NCBI GenBank assembly: GCA_037954235.1
Contig: JBBMOA010000004.1
Location: 9,180,099 to 9,244,098 of the forward strand
Length of the DNA stretch: 64,000 nucleotides
Origin: Aulostomus chinensis
Lineage: Eukaryota; Chordata; Actinopteri; Syngnathiformes; Aulostomidae
Direction: 5' to 3'
Numbering within the stretch: the first letter of the stretch is position 1; each line of letters begins with the position of its first letter. Shown one piece after another: positions 34,621-47,599 of the stretch. Under the pieces are notes generated by a model. That model was not told where the DNA came from. It worked only from the letters and a program-made list of their open reading frames with translations, and made no database searches. Made by a program: the position numbers and the translations under genes.

Positions 34621-34803
34621 ATCAGTGTGCTTTCAGGCTGCTTTAGCAGTTCAAGGGTCAAACTTCAGAGGTCAAAGTTCATCCAGAGGGTGTGTGTAGC
34701 ACCATGGTGGACGGGTCTTTGTTCAAATTTGTGGAACAGTTCTCCTCATTGACCCTCTCTGGTCCAGTCTGTTTAGAACCCTGTTCAATACAGCTTTTGA
34801 CTG

Positions 34804-35335
34804 CTATAAGGAACTATTAGTCACCTGACCCACAGCAAGCCCCGCCCCCAGCCCGTCCCCCGGTTGGCTCCACTTGATAGGAACGCTGTCCCCCCCCTGG
34901 CCAACCGACAGCTCTGATGGTTCCAGCTCACTGCCACCTGGCTGAGAGGAGCGGCTGCTGTTGGTGGTTACTTCCGTGTGATTGGCCAGCAGGTTGGAGG
35001 AGGAGGCGGGGTTTCGGCTGATGACAAGCTCTAAACGATTTGAGGACTCTGCGATCAGAGGAACAACAAGGCAGCAGTCGAAATCTCTGGTCCGGACGTG
35101 GTTTATCTGCATGGAAAACACCTCAGATGAAAGACAGGTCACGGTACCTCAGTAACCTCCTCGAGTGCCCACCTGTCCTGTTCTTTACCTGTAGTATGCG
35201 GTCGAAGGCAAGAAGGCCACCACGCTCAGCGGGACCTCCAGGTCGGATGTTGTTAATGTAGACGCCGCGATCCAACATGCCATCGGACACGCTGAAGCCG
35301 AAATCCTCCAGGTCTGAAGCCTTCTCCAGAGTCAG
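34804..35335 (-). other. grip1: grip1 PDZ7 and C-terminus, last two exons
   Basis: Residues about 997-1145. The domain reads LTLEKASDLEDFGFSVSDG, LDRGVYINNIRPGGPAERGG, FDRILQINHVRTRDFDCC and LVVPLIAES. PDZ7 of GRIP1 binds GRASP-1 in mammals. The tail to the stop (NPASSSNLLANH to GQVTNSSL) is not obviously conserved. The first of these exons (35335-35189) follows, on the coding strand, a (GT)n tract at 35353-35411. Confidence 0.92.
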
Positions 35336-35346
35336 CTGCGCCCGTG

Positions 35347-35416
<70 letters not shown>

Positions 35417-38400
35417 ACAACATAAAATTAGTTTAATGACATGCCGCCATTTTGATTGATTTGGCGGTATTCCTCTGTATCATTTGTTCAAAGACCTGTA
35501 AAGCTTCTAACTACGTGGATGGTGCTAGCACCACCTGTGGCTAGGCTAGCACCGCTAATGTTAGCACTAGCTTGGTGAGACACATTTGTGGAAAATTTTA
35601 ATTTTTCTCTTTACTCTCTGACTCCCTTCCTCTCCAGACGATCCGCCCACAGCTCTATTCTGCTGCTGATAGGCTTGTACTTAGGATGCTACAGTTTCTG
35701 TGGCGTAGCCCCTGGTGTAACAGTAACAGTATCTACCCGCCGACTCGGGGATGGGGGCGACAACTCACACACCCAAATACAAAATTTTCTGTCGCTGATT
35801 AAAGCCACACTCCATTCTGAAAACAAGTGTTGTAAAAGTTGTTTATGTGTGGTTTTTCTGAGACACGTAAGAAAGCAACAAATTTTTACTTTTACAAATC
35901 AGCATCATGACTTTGAACCATTTACTGAACCTGAGTCAGAAGATAGTCTGAGGTGGACGCAGGAGTTGTTCATTCATGACTGCCCAACCTGGCTAATACC
36001 AACAGGATGAAATGGGTCACCTTGTGCAGTTCTACAGGATTCTGGTTCAGGATCTCGTTGACTTCCTGTCTCATCTTCCTCATGGCGAAGGCTCGACGCT
36101 GCGGGTCAGAGGGCAAGGTGTTGGACCGTGGTGTCACCTGGGCAGGAATGACAGTGTTAAGATGGGAACATGTTTAGGATATGACATGTGAAAGTCGGAG
36201 TCAGCATCTGTCACCTGTGGTCTGGAGTTACTGCGCTCCTGGAAGCTCGCCTGGCGTCCAAGTGTGCTGCGCTGGGGGGCGGGGTCGTGGTTCAGACTGA
36301 GGCTGGAGCCTGACATGATAGTAGCCTGGAGTTGGTCAATCAGAGGGAACGTGTTAAAGACATCCAATCACAGGTGCCAAAGACACATGAGGTAGCTATC
36401 CATCCATCGAAACCCTTAGGGATGTGACCTTTGACCTCCACCACCATGATCACACACGGATCAACTATGAGTCTTGTCCTCTGATAGCATCCATGACTAG
36501 TTGTCTTTCTGGAATCGATTACCATCTCTACAGTTGCTGTTTACCTTTTCTACTCAAACTTTGAACAATAAAGTTTTTACTAAAACTTCAACAGATGCAT
36601 CCTTGCAGGCAGAAAACACACTACCCATCAGGCCTTGCAGAAACCCTTCCAGCATGCTTTGCTCAAACTGCCATGCCTAATTACATTATGACCCTGCCAC
36701 GCAAAGCTGTGTGATGTCACTTAGTGTCAAGTGATGTAATCATGGGCTAGCTGTTAGGGTGCGGTAAGAGTTACACACAAAACCACTTTCAAATGTCATC
36801 GTTCCCATTAAAGGTGTCACTGTTATGAACCCAGGCTAGTTAGCTTAGCACAATGACTGGTAGTGGGTGGGAAGTGTTAGCGTAGCTCCATCTCTGCCTG
36901 CATTAATATCAGGAGGGTTGTGTGTCACCTTGGTGATAAATACCAGTTTAACATGAGGAGACGTTGTAGTGGTAGAATCAGACACGTAGCCGGAACTACT
37001 TTCCTGACTGGGAGCAGTGATTTGACGCAGCACCTCCAAAGCTCCACTGGAACTTGGGTCAACAGAACCAAAGGTTTGTTGAGGACTAGAAGAGCGACTG
37101 CTGCTACTGATGATGATGAGGAGGAGGATTCCTGCTGGACACACCAGCATCCTGGACCTGAGCTAGCTGATGCTAACACTTCCACCCACTACCAGCCATT
37201 GGGCTAAGCTAACTAGCCTGGACCTGAGCTAGCTGATGCTACACCCACTACCAGCCATTGGGCTAATCTAACTCGCCTGGACCTGAGCTAGCTGATGCTA
37301 ACACTTCCCACCCACTACCAGCCATTGAGCTGAGCTAACTAGCCTGGACCTGAGCTAGCTGATGCTAACACTCCCCACCCACTACCAGCCATTGAGCTGA
37401 GCTAACTAGCCTGGACCTGAGCTAGCTGATGCTAACACTTCCACCCACTACCAGCCATTGGGCTAAGCTAACTAGCCTGGACCTGAGCTAGCTGATGCTA
37501 CACCCACTACCAGCCATTGGGCTAATCTAACTAGCCTGGACCTGAGCTAGCTGATGCAAAAACTCCCCACCCACTACCAGCCATTGAGCTGAGCTAACTA
37601 GCCTGGACCTGAGCTAGCTGATGCTAACACTTCCCATCCACTACCAGCCATTGAGCTGAGCTAACTAGCCTGGACCTGAGCTAGCTGATGCTAACACTTC
37701 CCATCCACTACCAGCCATTGAGCTGAGCTAACTAGCCTGGACCTGAGCTAGCTGATGCTAACACTTCCCATCCACTACCAGCCATTGAGCTGAGCTAACT
37801 AGCCTGGGGCTCTATCTTGTTGTTCGTCTAAGGTCCGTCTATGATGGATAATAAGAGACTTTCACTGAATAAATGTCCCTCAAACACAATCAATCAATCA
37901 TCCACAGAAAAATGTAGGAGCACACTTTTTAAGCATGCAGAAACAGTATGAGCTAACGTGTAGCGTGAAAGAAACGTAACACGTGTGACGAAGCTAAAAA
38001 ATAAGACAGGCAAGAGTTAGTGGACGGGCAGATGGAGGGTACCAGCGCTGGGACAGGTGCGTCCTCTCTGGACTCCTGGAAGAGAGGGACTCACTTAGCC
38101 AAGTGACAGAACTTCTTTACCACTGAGGCGTATCGAAGCAGCTTCAGACTGATGAGGACTGAAAGTGCTGCTACAAGGAGGCCGGGCTGCAATATTTAGT
38201 ATCACGATGGACGATGTTATAACTTACAACCTCCTGGTCCTTCTGACAGATGCTCACAAGTCTTTTCCTGCAGGTCCAGGTCAAGTCTCAAGTCCAAGTC
38301 ACATCTCAAGTCACGTGTGTGCAACCCAGTCCAGGTCTAAGACTCGCGTCCCCCTCTCTGGTACAAGCGACACAACTCACCTCCAGTTCTCTGAGGATGC

Positions 38401-39028
38401 CACTCTGGCCACAGGTCTCCAGGTCCTCCAGTGCCTGGGACCAGAAGTTCTCTTCCTGGTCTGGTTCTGTCCCGTCATGCCCCACGGTGAACCTGAAGGA
38501 AAGGTCAAAGGTCAGTCAGAGAGACAACTGGCTGGGTTCACACACGTGACGCCGGTGCTGGAGGACATGCTGGTGTGAGTTGTTACAGACGAGGGATGGT
38601 TAGAACACGCACATCCACCAGGTGTGTGTGTGTGTGTGTGAGAGAGGGTGGAGGGATTCTGCTGGACGCCAGAGAGGTGACAGGTGGGGGGGTGGAAGGT
38701 TAAAGGTCAATATGGTACCTGCTGTCAGTGATAAGACCGCTGGGCAGATTACAGCCTCTGCAGACAGAGACACACTCCGCTGTTAGCTCACCGCTAGCAA
38801 ATTCCATTGACTTGAAGAGGAATGCTAGCACGCCACATTACGGGACATTGCTGAGAAACGCTCACCCTCCCAGTGACGGGTGATCCCAGTCATCATTGCA
38901 CAGACCCAGATCTGACAGCGGATTGGCTCTCTGGCGATTCGAGGAAGGTGATTGGCTGTTGGTCGTCTTGGCATTGCGCCACTCGTGGAAGGTGTAAGGT
39001 GATGCCTGAAATGGTGGTGCTACACAAA

Positions 39029-39077
<49 letters not shown>

Positions 39078-42000
39078 CATTTAGTCTTTAATCGGTATTG
39101 CACACGTCTGGGACAGAGGTCAGAGGTTGTTCTCGTACCTGGGCTGGTGAAGCTGCTGTCTATGTTGGATCCATCCCAGGACTCCACAGCACTGTCGACA
39201 GATGGTAGCGTACTGAACAGTCTCTGACTTGAAGGGGGCGTGACCATGACAACTGGCTCCTCCTCCCCATCATGGTTCTCTTGCGTAAGCCCTGCCCCGA
39301 TTCCCAGTCCTGAGCCAATCACACAAGACTTTGGACTTGAAACTGCAAAAAGAAAAGTAGATCATAACAAATATTTTTGTGTTTGGACAGAGCAAGTCAA
39401 GGACAGGGTTAGATTTCAAGTGAGTGTGGAGGTCTGTGGTGGGGTTAACGTGGAGGTCTGTGGTGGGGTTAACGTGGAGGTCTGTGGTGGGGTTAACGTG
39501 GAGGTCTGTGGTGGGGTTAACGTGGAGGTCTGTGGTGGGGTCTACATGGCGGTGTATGGTGAGGTTTATGTGGCGGTCTGTGGTGGGGTTTTACGTGGCG
39601 GTCTGTGGTGGAGTCTACATGGCGGTCTATGGTGAGGTTAACGTGGAGGTCTGTGGTGGAGTCTACATGGCGGTGTATGGTGAGGTTTATGTGGCGGTCT
39701 GTGGTGGGGTTTTACGTGGCGGTCTGTGGTGGAGTCTACATGGCGGTCTATGGTGAGGTTAACGTGGCGGTCTGTGGTGGGGAGGGGACGTACGCTCTCC
39801 CTGCTTCTTGATCTTGAGCGTCACTGTCTCGCCGGCCTGCTGCAGCAGACTGATGGCTTCACTCAGAGGTTTCCCCTTCAGGCTGCTGCTGTTGATGGCC
39901 AGAATACGATCGCCGACGTGGATCGCTCCGGTCCTTCAGAACACAACACGTACAAACACAGGACATAGGTCACAGCGTCACACCATGACCCTGATGATGT
40001 CACTATGGTTATTAATTCTCTCTCTGGATTTAAAGGCGTCTGACGGATCCATTTGGTCCATCATTTTAGAGAACAGCAGGTTTTTCCGGTTCTGCATCAC
40101 TCCAAGATTTTCTTCTTTGTGAGAGAGAAAAAAATCACAAAATACAGAAATATTGGAAGACGTGACAAATTCCCCTCAACTGTTCGTAAGAGTGATTCTT
40201 GAACAAGGCCCAATTTATTTGTTTCTGATGAAAATAGAAGCTGATTAAATTCTCTGCTGATTCCAAAACTCAGTTCTGTGCTGCCACCACACCAAAAATC
40301 AATGATGCCTTCATAAATCCAAAAGATTAAATTTTTTTTAAACGTTACTCTCCGCATAAATCTTTTAAATATTTCAAACTTATCAAAGTAAAAGAAAAGA
40401 GCAAAGGGATCTGATGAAACCCAATCAAAGAATCGAAACCAAGAAAATTAAACGCAAGGGTGAAAGTAGAGATACAAGAGATTAGTGATACTAATTATGA
40501 ACAGCAGAGGGCGACATTCTCCACTTGTTTCTGCCACATTCATGAAAACCCTCCAAAAAACCTGTTCATTTAATCTTTCAGTCTTGATCTAAACATCACT
40601 TTTGTAATGTTTGGAGTATTTTCTTTATATTTTTCAGTCCTGACTCGCCAAAATTACCTTCACGGAATCTACAACAGCATCTTCCTCTCTTCTGTTCAGA
40701 ACTCATGGCTTCAAACTCTTGATCTCAACAACAGGAAATCACATGCATGATTTCCCAACTGCTCAAGTTTGCAGTGCCAATATTAATTTCATATTCTTAC
40801 TCATATCATGAATGTTTCTCTCCAGTTTTAGCGATTGATCCTGTTGTTTTATCTCATCTTATCTTATCTTATCATGTTCATATTTTAGGAGGATGTATCA
40901 GCTAAGTGACGTCATGGCGCCGCACCTCTCGGCCAGCCCGCCCTTGCTCAGGGAGGAGATGATGATGGGGTCGAAGGGCTCCTCGGTGCCTGAGATGGTG
41001 ATTCCCAGTGGGCCGCCGTAGCGCTGCAGCTCCACCGTGTAGATGATGCTGCCCGACACCTCCTGCTCATCTGGAACGTGGAATAAAGGAACACGGTGGG
41101 TAGAATAAACCCTGCCCCTTCTGCTGTTAGAGCCTCGCCAGTGGTGATGCCACGCATGCGAGACGGTTTAATATCACTCCGTATGAGGGTTTGGGTCAAG
41201 TTCTAACCAAAGCTATCATCACCAGAAGCAGTAAAACCAAAAAAAATATCTCGTGCTGGTCGAGGCAGAAGGCCGCCAGACGGTTCTTGCCCCGGCTCGT
41301 GATGGGTCTCTGAGCTGACTCCCAGACTCATCAGCAAACTTTTGTATTGATTTGGTTCCATAAAAAATACAACTGATCGGAGTCGCTACTCATCATTGAT
41401 CTAAACGCTCTGGTTTGCTGATCGCGTTCAACAACAACAGTCGCTTGACAAACGTGTGAAAAACCCGCAGACAGGTTGTGGACACATCGGTAGTTTAGCG
41501 TTTATCGCGGCGAACGCCTTCAGCACGGACACCTGAGTTGTCTTCGTCTTTGCGGATCTTCAGCTTGACCAGCTCCTCACACTGCTGCAGGATGTGGACG
41601 GCCTCCTCCATGGAGCAGTTCTCCACCCGGATGTTGTCGATGGCCAGCAGCTTGTCTCCCAGCTCCAACGTCCCCGTCCTTCCAAAGACCAGCAGAAATA
41701 ACTGGTGATGTGGTGGGTTGAGAGCAAAATAAGTAGACCAGCAGGAACGTTCCATGACTCCAGCAGCGTTTCACTGGTTCTCTACGCCGTGCACAATAGT
41801 CCATGAACACGTGATGACAAAAAATATATCCTTATTTTATTTTATGATCATTATTTCTGTTTGGCTTTGTTTCATTTACCTTTTGTCTTTGTTGGTGGCT
41901 TTTTGAGCTGTTTTGTTTAATGTTTTCTCATTTAATCTGTTTTTCACTTGATTGAGATATTTTCTATGTATATCTGATGAGTTTGTGTGACCTCTGTTGG

Positions 42001-43232
42001 GTCAAAAGTTCAAGTGTGTTAAATCGTGGGTTGTTTTCTCATAAAAGAATTAAGAATAATTTAAGTGAATGAATAAAATATTCACTTAAAACCACTCAAA
42101 CTCTGATGGATGGACTGACGGGAGGAAATGCAGGTCCTCAGAAGGGTGTGTGTACCTGTGAGCGACGCTGCCTTTCTTGATGTCGGAGATGATCAGCGGG
42201 TCACCTGGTTTCCTGTTAGACGGAGCTGCAGAAACACGCTAGTTAGCTTAGCATAATCAAATATTTCCCCTCTCAATGCTAACTGAACAAACACCAACAC
42301 ATTCTAGTCACAATAAATACAAAGCCACAGATCCTCAGATTGATAAACTGCTGTTGCTACTCTCACAACTTCCCACATATTTGTGGTACTTCACTTTTGC
42401 TATGAGAACAGGAACTTTACTTCAGCTGTGCCCCCAGCTGAAGACGACACCTCCGACTTAATCCTGGTGTTGTGAGTCAATGGTGCATCACAACAGGAAG
42501 GAAGCAACAACACTCAGCGGGCAAACAGGACATCTGCACCTCTGTGTCTTTACTCACAGCTGATAGTGATTCCAAGTTCCACTCCGGGTTTCTTTGGGAG
42601 TTTCACATGGAAGGTTCCAGAGGACGGGATGACCGACTCTGAGAGACAGACAACAAACGTTTGTTGAGGACTAGAAGAGCGACTGCTGCTACTGATTATG
42701 AGGAGGAGGAGGATTCCTGCTGGACACACCAGCATCCTGGACCTGAGCTAGCTGATGCTAACACTTCCACCCACTACCAGCCACTGGGCTAAGCTAGAGC
42801 TAGCTGATGCTAACACTTCCCACACACCACCAGCCACTGGGCTAAGCTAGAGCTAGCTGATGCTAACACTTCCCACCCACCACCAGCCACTGGGCTAAGC
42901 TAACTAGCCTGGACCTGAGCTAGATGATGCTAACACTTCCCACCCACCACCAGCCACTGGGCTAAGCTAACTAGCCTGGACCTGAGCTAGCTGATGCTAA
43001 CACTTCCCACCCACCACCAGCCACTGGACTAAGCTAACTAGCCAGGGTCTCCAGAGAAGGGGCTCTATCTTCTGGTCTCTCTTCAGGAATGATGGAAAAC
43101 AAGAGCCTTCCCCTGTAAGTGTTGATTGTCTGTAGATACATTGATGCCAATGTATCTACAGTTGAGAGGAACAAACTCTGACTGTGACGGACCTCATCAA
43201 GTGTGAGGATGTCTGTTTCTCTGTATCAAACA

Positions 43233-43285
<53 letters not shown>

Positions 43286-46200
43286 TCACGTGTAGCGTGG
43301 CGTTATTCAGCTCAGACGATGACAGATTGGAGGAGAGCTAAACACAGACTGACAGTCAGTCAACACAGACTGTCAGTTTGTTCCTACCGGCCACGTCGAA
43401 CTCGATCTCCAGGGTCAGCTGAGCAGTGATGGACGAGTCTCTGAGCAGCTGGTTGGTTTCCTCCAAGGTGGAGTCTTCAGTTGGAACTCCATTTATGGAC
43501 AAAATCCTGTCTCCAATTTGCAGGATGCCACACCTGCACACACAGAGTTTCAGTCAGGCCGTTGTGTTCATCTCTTAGTGGTGGTTCAGACTAGGGCCCC
43601 GATTTAAGCGATCTATGATGCCAGACAGATGGCGCTATGTGTGTGCCGTGTGTTTGGGGTGTGTTCAGCTTCATTTTGGTATTTAGAAGGCACGTAATCA
43701 GAGCGCAAACCAAAGACGCCGTCATTAGACACCTGATTATTCATAGGTGTGTTTGAGGTGTGACATCAGACAAATATCACCTCAGGAGAAGTGAGCGCTC
43801 CTCACCTTCCCATGCACCAAGAGAAGGTGTGAGGGTGCTTGGCGGTAAGAAACTGGCAATGATGAGCGCCAGCTTGTGCCATGCTTAAAATAGGGCCCTT
43901 GGGGTGTGTTCACCTCTCAGCCGGGCTGTCAGGGTCAATGTACGCGATGAGCGGCGGTGAAGACAATGTCTCTGTGGCGAAGACTCCACCCTGCAGCTGC
44001 AGGCCAAACCCCATGATGCCATCTCCTAGCAACATCACTTCCGTGGTTTCTGTATGAACCACCTGACCAGCGAGCCCCACGGTGCTGGAGGCCAGAGACA
44101 CTGACAGACAGAGAGAAAACAGATGAACAAGTCTGCTGCGGTGTCCTCCAAGGCTTCGTCCTGGGTCACCTTCTGTTAATATGACGCTCCTCTGACGACT
44201 CATCATTAACTGTAACATCCTCGCAAAAGTTTCAGGATGTCAAGCACAAGGCGCCAAACCTCCAGCTGAGACTGGTTCTTACTACGGCTCCAGAAATCTT
44301 TTTCCTGGATGTAATTTAACAAATCAATTCTGCCACTTTTTTCACAAAAGGTCAAATATGAAAATAAAATAGTTTCCTTGTTTTTGAGACCTGCAGACAG
44401 TTTTTAAAGTTACGACTGTTGAGTCAGTCAGTTTACAAGGTTTAATGGTTACGATGCTTAAAATCTACAATCAGACTCCTCGGGTCCTCCAGTCAGTCTC
44501 GGGTTTGAAAAGAGGAGTGCAGCTATTAGTCTGGTCACCTCATTTGTTTTGAACTCTTTAGCTGAGGAGCTTCTAAAGTTATAGATGAATCACTCACAGA
44601 TGTTGACATCGTTTACGTCTGGGACAACAGAACCAGAAAAGTGAGACTTACAAGAACTCTTGAAATCCTTCTTCTTGGCCTTCCTCCTCATCAGAGTGCC
44701 CCGTGGACTTGTGGGATACATGTTCCTGGGCAGAGTGCTCATGTTGAGGGACGAGAGGCTATAAGCTGACATGGAGCCTGGAGAGAAGGAGTGGCTGAGC
44801 GCTGCCATGTCGGACAGAGAGAGGAGGGCCATGAACATCTCGTCCTCTCAAAACAAAACATCAGACTTCAGTAAGACAGCGAGAGGAGCACATACGAGGG
44901 TTGTTGGTATGGCGGTTGTGCGATCTGGCACCAGATTGGTCAGGGTGGTAGGTGTTGTAGTGGTAGGGGGGGAGGATAGGGGCGGAGCCTCCAGTCTCCC
45001 AGGGGAGGGAGCGGGGACTACGCTGCACCTTGACTGCACACAAACACGTAAATGCACACAGGAGGTTGTTCAGGTGAAGACAAGAGGAAAGGTCAGAGGT
45101 CAGGAACCTGCATCACAAGATTACATGTTGTTATGTAATCTTGAATATTCCACAGTTTGGAAAACCGGGGAATATTCCCTGGGATACTCATTCATATTTT
45201 ATTGGTAGGACTGACAGCTCGTAAACAAACGTTAACTGGCGAGATACAAACGTAAAATATTTATACCCTGTTGTGGTGCGTTCAGGGCCGGGTGTATGTG
45301 TGTATACTGTGCTTTGGTGCGTTCAGGGCCAGGTGTATGTGTGTATACTGTGCTGTTGTGCGTCTTGGCCGTGTGTATGTGTGTATACTGTGCTGTTGTG
45401 CGTCTTGGCCGGGTGTATCTGTGTATACTGTGCTTTGGTGCGTTCAGGGCCAGGTGTATGTGTGTATACTGTGCTGTGGTGCGTCTTGGCCGGGTGTATG
45501 TGTGTATACTGTGCTTTGGTGCGTTCAGGGCCAGGTGTATGTGTGTATACTGTGCTGTGGTGCGTCTTGGCCGGGTGTATGTGTGTATACTGTGCTGTTG
45601 TGCGTCTTGGCCGGGTGTATCTGTGTATACTGTGCTTTGGTGCGTTCAGGGCCAGGTGTATGTGTGTATACTGTGCTTTGGTGCGTTCAGGGCCGGGTGT
45701 ATGTGTGCATACTGTGCTGTGGTGCGTCTTGGCCGTGTGTATGTGTGTATACTGTGCTGTTGTGCGTCTTGGCCGGGTGTATCTGTGTATACTGTGCTTT
45801 GGTGCGTTCAGGGCCAGGTGTATGTGTGTATACTGTGCTGTGGTGCGTCTTGGCCGGGTGTATGTGTGTATACTGTGCTTTGGTGCATTCAGGGCCGGGT
45901 GTATGTGTGCATACTGTGCTGTGGTGCGTCTTGGCCGGGTGTATGTGTGTATACTGTGCTGTGGTGCGTTCATGGCCGGGTGTATGTGTGTATACTGTGC
46001 TGTGGTGCGTTCATGGCCGGGTGTATGTGTGCATACTGTGCTGTGGTGCATTTAGGGCCAGGTGTATATGTGTATACTGTGCTGTGGTGCGTCTTGGCCG
46101 TGTGTATGTGTGTATACTGTGCTGTTGTGCGTTCAGGGCCGAGTGTATGTGTGTATACTGTGCTGTGGTGCGTTCAGGGCCGGGTGTATGCGTGTATACT

Positions 46201-46452
46201 GTGCTGTGGTGCGTTCAGGGCCGGGTGTATGCGTGCATACTGTGCTGTGGTGTGTTCAGGGTTCGGGTGTATGTGTGTATACCGTGCTGTGGTGCGTTCA
46301 GGGCCGGCCGGGCCTGGTGCTGCGGCAGGATCTCCATGCGGACGGTCTGACAGGAGGCGGAGAGTAGCTGAGTGGCTTCAGCCAGAGAACAAAACTCCAT
46401 TGACTTTCCATCAACAGACAGGATGTGATCTCCTGCATGGAGAGCACCACAC

Positions 46453-46540
<88 letters not shown>

Positions 46541-47545
46541 TCAGAGTTGTATGTGGTTGACGATGTTCAGAGTTCTTGTCACACCTTTTTAGGTTGGCAT
46601 CAGTTAACCTGTATGAGCACAGGGTTCCTTAAATGTGTAATATGATGTTGTTTTGTCTCGTGTTCATGACATGTAGACATGACACGGAGGTACGGCGTCG
46701 ACGCAACGCAGAAGCATAAACCAGGCTTTAGTGCATTATTACACCCTGCTAGCATCTCTGCTAAGACATGATGCTAAGTGATTAGCATCATGTCACCAGA
46801 TGTTTAATGAGGTTTGATTCTGAGTCTTCAGGAGTTCACAAGAGGTCAGAGGTCACACACCTGTCTGCTATGCTAGCTGGTTTGACCTTGTCAATGATGA
46901 TGACCTGCTTGCTGCAGAACATGGAGGTCGACAGAGCCACACCCAGACTGGAACCTGTCGCCTTGGCAACTTCTACTAGCAGCGGGCCGGACGCCGTGGC
47001 AACTGAGTCTGATGGGGGGAACACAGGCACAAAGTTATGTTTCATATTTACAGGTAGAACAAATACTTGATGCTCTTATGTTTTTATCTTAACTCATCTT
47101 TGTTCTTGCAGCTGTAACGTGTCCTAACCACAAGCAGCTCGCACTAACTCACCCATCACCGAGACGTCAAACTCAATCAGTAGCGTAGCTTCCTGTCCGC
47201 ACTGCTTCAGGATGCTCATGGCCTCCGACAGCGTGCTACCATGGAGACGAATCCCATCGATGCTCAGCAAGCGATCGCCAGGCTTGATTGTTCCCTCTCT
47301 GGAGAGAGAGGGAAGGAGAGAGAGAGAAATATGAAGGCTGCAGAGCAGACAAACACAGAGTGTCAGGTGGACGCCACTCACCTGTCAGCCGGTCCACCTG
47401 GCCTGATGGTAGTTATGACTATGGGGCGAGACTTGTTCCTGTCCTCACAGGCTCCACCTGCGTGCAGACAGTCATGTCAAGGGTTCATTTTACACGCACA
47501 CGCATGCACGCGCACACACACACGCACACACACACGCGCGTGCGC

Positions 47546-47599
<54 letters not shown>

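Larger units (their letters stand above)
29936..34803 (-). other. Region downstream of grip1, possible long 3' UTR
   Basis: No coding exon was recognised in 4.9 kb. Minus-strand polyadenylation words (TTTATT on +) cluster at about 29942-29965. If used by grip1 they would give a 3' UTR of about 4.8 kb. The region holds simple repeats (31444-31507, 32034-32100), a duplicated block (30.68-31.29 and 32.94-33.42 kb) and a degenerate 'ggttctag/accag' tandem (33.93-34.62 kb). Confidence 0.35.

Noticed and set aside
36829..43110. CRISPR-like arrays
   Set aside because: The repeats are head-to-tail without unique spacers and lie in introns of a vertebrate gene.
46215..46540. Proteins with long Cys-Val or Thr-His runs here and at many other CA tracts
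   Set aside because: These are translations of dinucleotide repeats.
45271..46645. Plus-strand frames of 260-449 codons rich in Cys/Val/Tyr, and the minus-strand 242-codon frame
   Set aside because: All are readings of the 40-41 bp minisatellite in a grip1 intron. The real coding sequence on the minus strand only touches its end.
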